NCBI GenBank assembly: GCA_027625915.1
Contig: JANTQA010000048.1
Location: 1,674,001-1,738,000 of the forward strand
Origin: Anaeramoeba flamelloides
Taxonomy: Eukaryota > Metamonada > Anaeramoebidae
Length of the DNA: 64,000 bases
Reading direction: 5' to 3'
A model generated the notes under the pieces. That model was not told the DNA's origin and searched no databases. It worked only from the letters and a program-made list of their open reading frames with translations. Made by a program: the position numbers and the translations under genes. Below are positions 58,385 through 64,000 of this stretch, one piece after another (positions within the stretch are counted from its first letter, which is position 1; the number at the start of each line of letters is the position of its first letter).

Positions 58385-59095
58385 CTTATTTTCAACTTTA
58401 ATAAATTATAATTTCTTTACCCAACTCAAATTTTGAATTATTTTTTTCATTTTCATATAACAAAAAAATACAAGAGAAAAACAACCAAACAATTGAATTT
58501 CAATTTTTAATTTCCTCAAAATACTTTTTAAAAATTTACAAAAATAAACTTTCAACTGAAAATACTTTTTAATTCGATTATTGATAATCAATTATTAATA
58601 ACCCATTCTTAACGATTTTAGTGGATTAGTAATAACCCACATAATAACATTCTATCAAATAGGTTTGACTTTATTTCCCAATTTTTTTAAGATTTTCAAA
58701 CAGTAAAAAAGAATTTCAATTAAGAATAAAAATAAAAAAAGAGATATAAAGAAATAACTTATTTGAATAAGAATAATTACTTGTTTGTACTCTGGTTGTT
58801 TGAAAAAAGAATATTGTATAATCTTGTAATTATCCAGAAATTTAATAAATTTTTGCATGATAATACATTATAAAAGATAATTTCTTCTTTGATATTTAAG
58901 GAACCAATATTTGATTTATTTTTGAGTATTTTTAAATTAAGATTAAATTTCAGTGATATTTTTCTAAAAAATTAAAAGATACCAAATCACTCAAAGTGAG
59001 ATTTCGAAAAAATTAAAATGTTTTTTCAAATTTTTCTTTAACATTTTTCGATACCAAAAGATCCAATCAAAAAGGATCTAATCTTTGACCAAAAT
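58385..59095 (+). repeat. Dispersed repeat G, copy 1
   Basis: Matches 61345-62020 in the same orientation. Shared blocks are AAACAACCAAACAATTGAAT/AAACAACCAAACAATAAATT, ATTAATAACCCA, CAATATTTGATTTATTTTT and AAAGTGAG..TTTCG. It is non-coding and strongly diverged. It could be an old segmental duplication or an unclassified element. Confidence 0.6.
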
Positions 59096-59204
59096 ATAAT
59101 TTTATAAAATGATTTCTTTTAAAAAAGAAAATTAATTTCTCAAAAGTTGAAAAAAGGAAGTTACTTCATCGGATTAAATTGTAATTTTAATCAGTTCTTT
59201 ATTA

Positions 59205-59424
59205 CTATTTGTGTAAAATAAAAAGAACAAAATTTTTATTCAGCTTTCCTTAAAAAAAAAATATAAAATATCATGTAATATTTTAAATTTTAAAACTGAG
59301 AACATGTCTAAAATATTCATTTCTCACTGAATTGGAAACTTTATAGATTTATTTTAATTATTGAGTTTTAATTTTTTTGCAAAGCTGAATGAAAAATTTG
59401 AATTTTTTATTTTACAATTAGCAG
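59205..59424. mobile_element. H family MITE, copy 1, 220 bp
   Basis: Inverted ends: TGTAAAATAAAAAG...ATTCAGCTTT at the left and AAAGCTGAATGAAAAATTTG...TTATTTTACAATTAGCAG at the right, between TA dinucleotides. The second copy lies at about 59864-60091. Confidence 0.72.
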
Positions 59425-59863
59425 TACCTTTGGGGAAAAAAATAAAAAAGAGTTACGTAACTCTTGATCAAAAAAGGTAAAATAATTCTTATTTTATATT
59501 TCAATGAAAAAAAATCACTTTTAGTTCAAAATTTCAATAAAGAAGCCAAATTCAACCCAAATTTTTTCTCTTTATAAAGAATTTATGATTTCTCATTCAA
59601 TTTGTGTAAAAAAATTTCATATTTACATTCGAACAAGGGAGTATTTCAGTAATTGTATTGCTATCAATTTAAACATATTCAGTTTAAATAACTTTTATAA
59701 ACCCTTGATCATATTAGGGAATCCTAAATATCTTAAAAAAAACCATCACTACACCAACTTTTTGAAGGTTTGTAAGAACAATAAAAAAAGTAAATAAAAT
59801 TTGAAATATTTAAAACATGATTATTACCCTTTTTTTTTAAAAAAAAAACAGTATCAACCCTAT

Positions 59864-60091
59864 TATTATTAATTGTAAAATAAAAAGATCAAAAATTTCA
59901 TTCAGCTTTTCAGAAATAATCACCTTCCAAGTATAATACATTAAATCATCAAAAGTAACAATTCTTTAAGGTAAATTAATAATTTAAACTGATTTAAGGA
60001 ATTAAAAAATGGAAATTTTACTAGGATTTCATTAAATTGAATTTTGGAAAGCTGAATGAAAATTTTATTCTCTTTATTTTGCAACATATAG
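59864..60091. mobile_element. H family MITE, copy 2
   Basis: Same TIRs as copy 1 (ATTGTAAAATAAAAAGATCA, TTTCATTCAGCTTTTC and inverted GAAAGCTGAATGAAAATTTT). The extreme left base is uncertain; the right end abuts TA at 60092. Confidence 0.68.
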
Positions 60092-60894
60092 TAAGTGATG
60101 TAGATCTGAAAAATATTTCATCATTTTTTATATTTCTTTAAATATTTTTCTTGAGAAAAATAACAACAAGATAATGAAAATATTTTATATTTTTTTAGAT
60201 TGAAAATATTTTTATAGTGGTCAAAAACATCAATACCAATTCACAAAAAACTTTGTTTTGAGTGCAAAACTCACTTTTCTTCTCCATCTTCTTCTTTTGT
60301 TATAAACAACAAGGTTTAATTTAATATTCAATAATACACAGAAGAACAAACCAATTTAGAAAGTAATTAATTCATTTTACTATGAAAAATTTATTTTCTA
60401 AATTGAATTAGTGTAAACTTTTTGATATATTGCATTTTAAAAACATATATTATTTTTGATAAAAATTTTCTCAAAATTAACTCATTTTTAAGTAAAAATT
60501 TCATATTTGATCTTTCATTTTTAGGTTTTCTTTTTCACTATCACGAAATTTATGAAGCAAATACCAATTTATATATATTACTTATCATCAATTTCTCTGC
60601 TCATTTAATTTCTACACATTCTCGAAAAAGAAATCTGACTTATAATTTGACATTACGTTTTGCTTGGTCTAAACAATCTCTTTTTTAACAACTCTAATTT
60701 CCCAATTCCAATCTCTATGGAAATGGGGTAAAAGCTTATTTGTTTGTATACCTAATTTAAGTCAAGAAATATCTTTCAACTTTCTAATTATCTAAAAATA
60801 AAAAAAATATTTCAATCGAAAAAAAAATGTAAAAATTTACTAAAATTATTTTCTGATGAAAAAAAAATTCAGTTTTTTCATTGTTTGATCCTTT
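60092..60894. other. Spacer with a possible orphan exon
   Basis: A plus-strand frame (about 60523-60688) reads FLFHYHEIYEANTNLYILLI and SAHLISTHSRKRNLTYNLTL before a stop, after an acceptor-like TTTTTAG. It might be a terminal exon or a chance frame. The frame's apparent start is TTG, so I do not call a gene. Confidence 0.3.
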
Positions 60895-61095
60895 GAAATT
60901 AAAAAATAATTTTCTTTCTTTTTCCTTTTTTCTTTTTAATTTTTTGTTTTTGCTTTTGAAAAATAAAAAAAAATTGGAAATTTCTTTCCCTTGAACAATT
61001 GTGAAATCTAGGATTTTACACTTTAATTATCCTAGGGGAATTTTAAGTAAAAGGACATTTAGAGTGTAATTTATACTTCTTCCACCAATAATAAA
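60895..61095 (+). repeat. Dispersed repeat F, copy 2
   Basis: Partner of 13915-14125, with shared AAGTAAAAGGACATTTAGAG and GTGTAATTTATACTTCTT. Non-coding. Confidence 0.65.
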
Positions 61096-61344
61096 TAATA
61101 ATTTTCTTTTTGATTTCTTTTCAGTTTTTATAAATATTAATTAACAACTATCATCCATAAAATAATCAAAAAAGCAACTAAAATGTTCTTAAAAAGATTT
61201 TTTACAAAAAAAAAATAAAAAAAAATTGGAAAAAGAAAATAGAAATTGTTAAAATAATTCAATCTAAAAAATCTACTAAATTTCAAAAAAAAATACAATA
61301 ATTATTATAAACTTGAAAATATAAAATTTGTTTCAAATAACATT

Positions 61345-62020
61345 CCAAATCAATTCTTTCCTTATTTTGTTACATAAAAAAATCTGAGAAAAAATCTCGT
61401 AAAAACAACCAAACAATAAATTTAAAAATTCTCCCAAAATACTTTTTTTATACCCTGGAAATTCAGTTTATAACCAAAACAAATACTTTTTAATTTGAAT
61501 ATTTTTACCAACAATTATCAACCAAATATTAATTATTTCAGTGAAATATTAATAACCCAAAGGTTAAATGTATCAATTAGGCTATTAAAATTACTCAATT
61601 TTTCAAATATTTTCAAACAAATAGAACTTATACAAATAAATAATTCTAATAATAAAAAATAAAGATATATTTAAATAACTGATTTTAATAATAAACGTTC
61701 ATTATAAACACTCTTGGTATTTGAAAAAAGATATTACCTAAATTCCGTGGAATTTCAAGAAATTTAAATAAATATTTGTATATAAAATACAAAAATCAAT
61801 TTTTTAGATCTTCAATGATTCAATATTTGATTTATTTTTTTAAGTATATACTAAAATCAATTCAAAATTTCAATGTTATTTATTCATAAAAATGAAAACT
61901 ACCAAAAGTGAGTTTTCATAAAAATAAAAAAATTGTGAAAAATTTGTTTTTGATTTTTCTAATTTGAAATCCTATGAAACAAACAAAAAAGGATCGGTTT
62001 TATAAACCAAAAATTTAATT
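61345..62020 (+). repeat. Dispersed repeat G, copy 2
   Basis: Partner of 58385-59095, about 3 kb downstream in the same orientation, ending at the AAAAAAGGATCGGTTT/AAAAAGGATCTAATC block. Confidence 0.6.
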
Positions 62021-62343
62021 GGGAAAAATTAACTTCTTTTTAAAAATGATAACTCATTTCTCCTAATTTTAGTAGAGAAGTTGCATATGGTATTTAATTT
62101 TTCCTTTTGTAAAAATAATTTCTCTCTTACCTTTGATAAAAAAAAAGAAATAAGATTTGGGAGTTCCTTAACAACATCTTCTCTACCCCTTAAGATTATA
62201 TTTCTATCAGAGTTGATACTTTGAGATTTGCAAAATCATTCCTTGAATCACAAATACACCAAAATTACAAAACAATAAAGTGAAAAAAAAAATCATTTTT
62301 CCATTTTCTTTTTTGTTTTTTTATTTTTTTTCATCTTGAAAAT

Positions 62344-64000
62344 ATGGAAGTACTTTACTTCCAAAATCAAAGAAAGAACAAAAAGCGGATTCACCAAGTT
62401 AAAGAAATCCGGTTTCAAGTGGACACCTTTTTTAAAAAGCTGCGTTCTCTTCATTTTTTGGTTACCAAAATCAATAGGTGGGGATCTTTTCAAAAACGGA
62501 TTTTACGGCTCAACAATCATGGGTTGTTAAACGTCCGGCCAACAAAGCTATCTCGCAGCTCGATCTCGACTCATTATTTTGATGAGGATGACAAAAAGCT
62601 TGGCCAAATCTCATCCTTCCATCGCTACAGCGACATTGTAAAGGTGTCGATAATCAATTCGAACACCCTTAGGATACACTACCAGGAAGGCAAAATCCAT
62701 TGCTACCAACACTCGTTTAGTGTGCTAATTGCACATGAAATTACCTGTCGTTGTTTTGTCTGGCAATCGAGATACATGTCTTTATTAGAATTTACAAAGA
62801 ATCCCATTTTAAGTTTAATACTAACACAGGAAATTCCACAATTAAAAAAACTTTACAAAACCAACCATAATTCTAATTACGGTTCTTATTCCACATCTAA
62901 ATCCCAAAACGAAAATCAAAATGAAAATGAAAATGAAAATGAGTGTGATCATGAAATTAAAGAAATACTCGAATTCGAAAAATATGAAAATCAAGAAAGA
63001 CAGCAAAGTTTTGAATCTGATTATAAATTAGAAGAACAAGTATTAAAAAGAATAAAACAACAATTTAGTCAAGTTGAGGAATCAAACCAAGACGTCGAAA
63101 ATACAAACCAACTGACAAAAGAAAGTAAGAAGAGCATAAATCAAGACAACAGCAGTAGGAATAATAATGTTAATAATAAGAAGGGCATTAATATAAATAT
63201 TAATTATGACAAGAACAACAACAACAACAACAACAGCATCAGCATCAGCAGCAGTAGTAGCAGCAACAGCAGCAGCAACAGCAGCAACAGCAACAACAAG
63301 GATCTTCAGAATAATAAGAATAGCAGAAATACAAATATTCATATTCATAATAAGAAGAATGTGGTAACCTCACCAACAATCTCCTTAACTTCCAATAATA
63401 TACTTATACAAAAAGATACAACTTCTTTAGATCAAAAAAACAATTTTTCACCAATTAATTTAAGTCTAAATAGTTTTTTAAACAATGGAACACTAAGCAA
63501 TCTCAGCCAAGCTCAATTTTCGAAAAAACTCTCAAATATCGACAAAAACAATTTAATTGAAAGCCATTATGAGAAACTAAAAATTTCGATGAAAAAAAAG
63601 GATAATGAAAAAAAAAAGCAAAAAGAAGAGAAGGACTTTAATTCTGACCAAGAAGAAAACGAAGATCAAGAAGGGAGTATTAATAAAAATACTTTACAAG
63701 TTCAAGAAACAGATCAAAATTTAATTGATATATGCTTGAATGACCAAAAAGAAAAAAAAATTATAAACCAAACTGAATTATTACCCCTTGGTCGAAAGAA
63801 TGGAAATGGGAACGAAAAACATTTACAAAAAGAAATTGTTCAAGAAAACAACATAGAAAGAGAGAAAAAATTAAACTTGAATAATAATTTACATAAAACA
63901 AAAAGCTTTGAGAAAACACAAGAACAAGAACAAGAAAAAGAAAACGAAAAAGAAAAAGAGCGAGAACACCAAAATAAACAAGAACAAGAACAAGAACAAG
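62344..64000 (+). CDS. Large protein start, possible PH-like N-terminus (partial)
   Basis: A frame is open from ATG 62344 to the window edge (552 codons, no stop). Residues 1-190 are well mixed and their DNA is markedly GC-richer than the flanks. FFKKLRSLHFLVTKINRWGS, then FQKRILRLNNHGLLNVRPTK and, later, GKIHCYQHSFSVLIAHEI resemble the PH-like N-terminal domain of RME-8/DNAJC13/GRV2 endosomal J-proteins, whose members have LVTKHSWRGKYKRI here. This is recalled similarity, not a search. From residue 195 the protein is disordered: (NE)n, N/S-rich, then K/E and EQEQ repeats. If it is RME-8-like, a J domain should follow beyond the window; otherwise it is an unknown PH-like scaffold. An AAC/AGC microsatellite encodes the N/S tract. 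Confidence 0.75.
   Translation, partial: MEVLYFQNQRKNKKRIHQVKEIRFQVDTFFKKLRSLHFLVTKINRWGSFQKRILRLNNHGLLNVRPTKLSRSSISTHYFDEDDKKLGQISSFHRYSDIVKVSIINSNTLRIHYQEGKIHCYQHSFSVLIAHEITCRCFVWQSRYMSLLEFTKNPILSLILTQEIPQLKKLYKTNHNSNYGSYSTSKSQNENQNENENENECDHEIKEILEFEKYENQERQQSFESDYKLEEQVLKRIKQQFSQVEESNQDVENTNQLTKESKKSINQDNSSRNNNVNNKKGINININYDKNNNNNNNSISISSSSSSNSSSNSSNSNNKDLQNNKNSRNTNIHIHNKKNVVTSPTISLTSNNILIQKDTTSLDQKNNFSPINLSLNSFLNNGTLSNLSQAQFSKKLSNIDKNNLIESHYEKLKISMKKKDNEKKKQKEEKDFNSDQEENEDQEGSINKNTLQVQETDQNLIDICLNDQKEKKIINQTELLPLGRKNGNGNEKHLQKEIVQENNIEREKKLNLNNNLHKTKSFEKTQEQEQEKENEKEKEREHQNKQEQEQEQ
63211..63300 (+). repeat. AAC/AGC trinucleotide tract in coding DNA
   Basis: A run of AAC then AGC/AGT codons makes poly-Asn and poly-Ser in the 62344 protein. 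Its reverse strand gives a spurious poly-Ala/Val frame. Such tracts are prone to slippage and length change. Confidence 0.85.

Noticed and set aside
63082-63348. Poly-Ala/Val minus-strand frame
   Set aside because: It is the antisense of the AAC/AGC codon tract of the gene at 62344.

Overview
The window is very AT-rich (roughly four fifths A+T) nuclear DNA of a unicellular eukaryote. Genes have GT..AG introns of about 90 bp to 4 kb, proteins carry K/E-, N- and Q-rich low-complexity tails, and mobile elements fill most of the space between genes. An LRR-PP2C phosphatase, Rab and Ras GTPases, and long asparagine/lysine runs point to an amoeboid protist; an Anaeramoeba- or Amoebozoa-like lineage is my inference, not something the sequence proves.

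Layout. 0-5 kb: a SINE-like repeat, a tRNA-like fragment, a 200-bp TA-flanked MITE and a 476-residue charged protein. 5.9-6.9 kb: a decayed LINE. 8-17.6 kb: one LRR-PP2C protein phosphatase gene in three exons on the minus strand, with a small opposite-strand ORF and several repeats inside its introns. 18.8-19.6 kb: a charged hypothetical protein. 21-28 kb: LINE relics, nested MITEs and an orphan coding segment. 28.1-33.1 kb: the broken 3' half of an RVB2/reptin gene, with a 4-kb intron full of repeats. 38.2-40.3 kb: a Rab5-like GTPase with Glu in place of the catalytic Gln. 45.1-46.4 kb: a six-exon Ras. 49.7-50.4 kb: an intronless PLP-homeostasis protein (YggS/PLPBP) bracketed by inverted repeats. 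54.5-57.3 kb: a DCN1-like cullin neddylation factor. 62.3 kb to the edge: the start of a large protein whose N-terminus resembles the PH-like domain of RME-8/DNAJC13.

The genes do not form a pathway. They are single housekeeping or signalling genes (phosphorylation, vesicle traffic, Ras signalling, vitamin B6, neddylation) in a sea of repeats. At least five short element families are flanked by TA, which fits cross-mobilisation by Tc1/mariner-type transposases. For one family a paralogous empty site in this same window confirms the TA target directly.

The most unusual structure is a set of perfect to near-perfect hairpin modules, single or in arrays. They share end motifs (AAGTGCC at one end, CTAACGG at the other). 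They recur at defined points inside two unrelated retroelements: the C-terminal codons and the middle of a LINE ORF, and the middle of a SINE-like element. Hairpin-free copies of the same elements in the window act as empty sites. I see no known element type that matches, and this is my candidate for a previously undescribed system.
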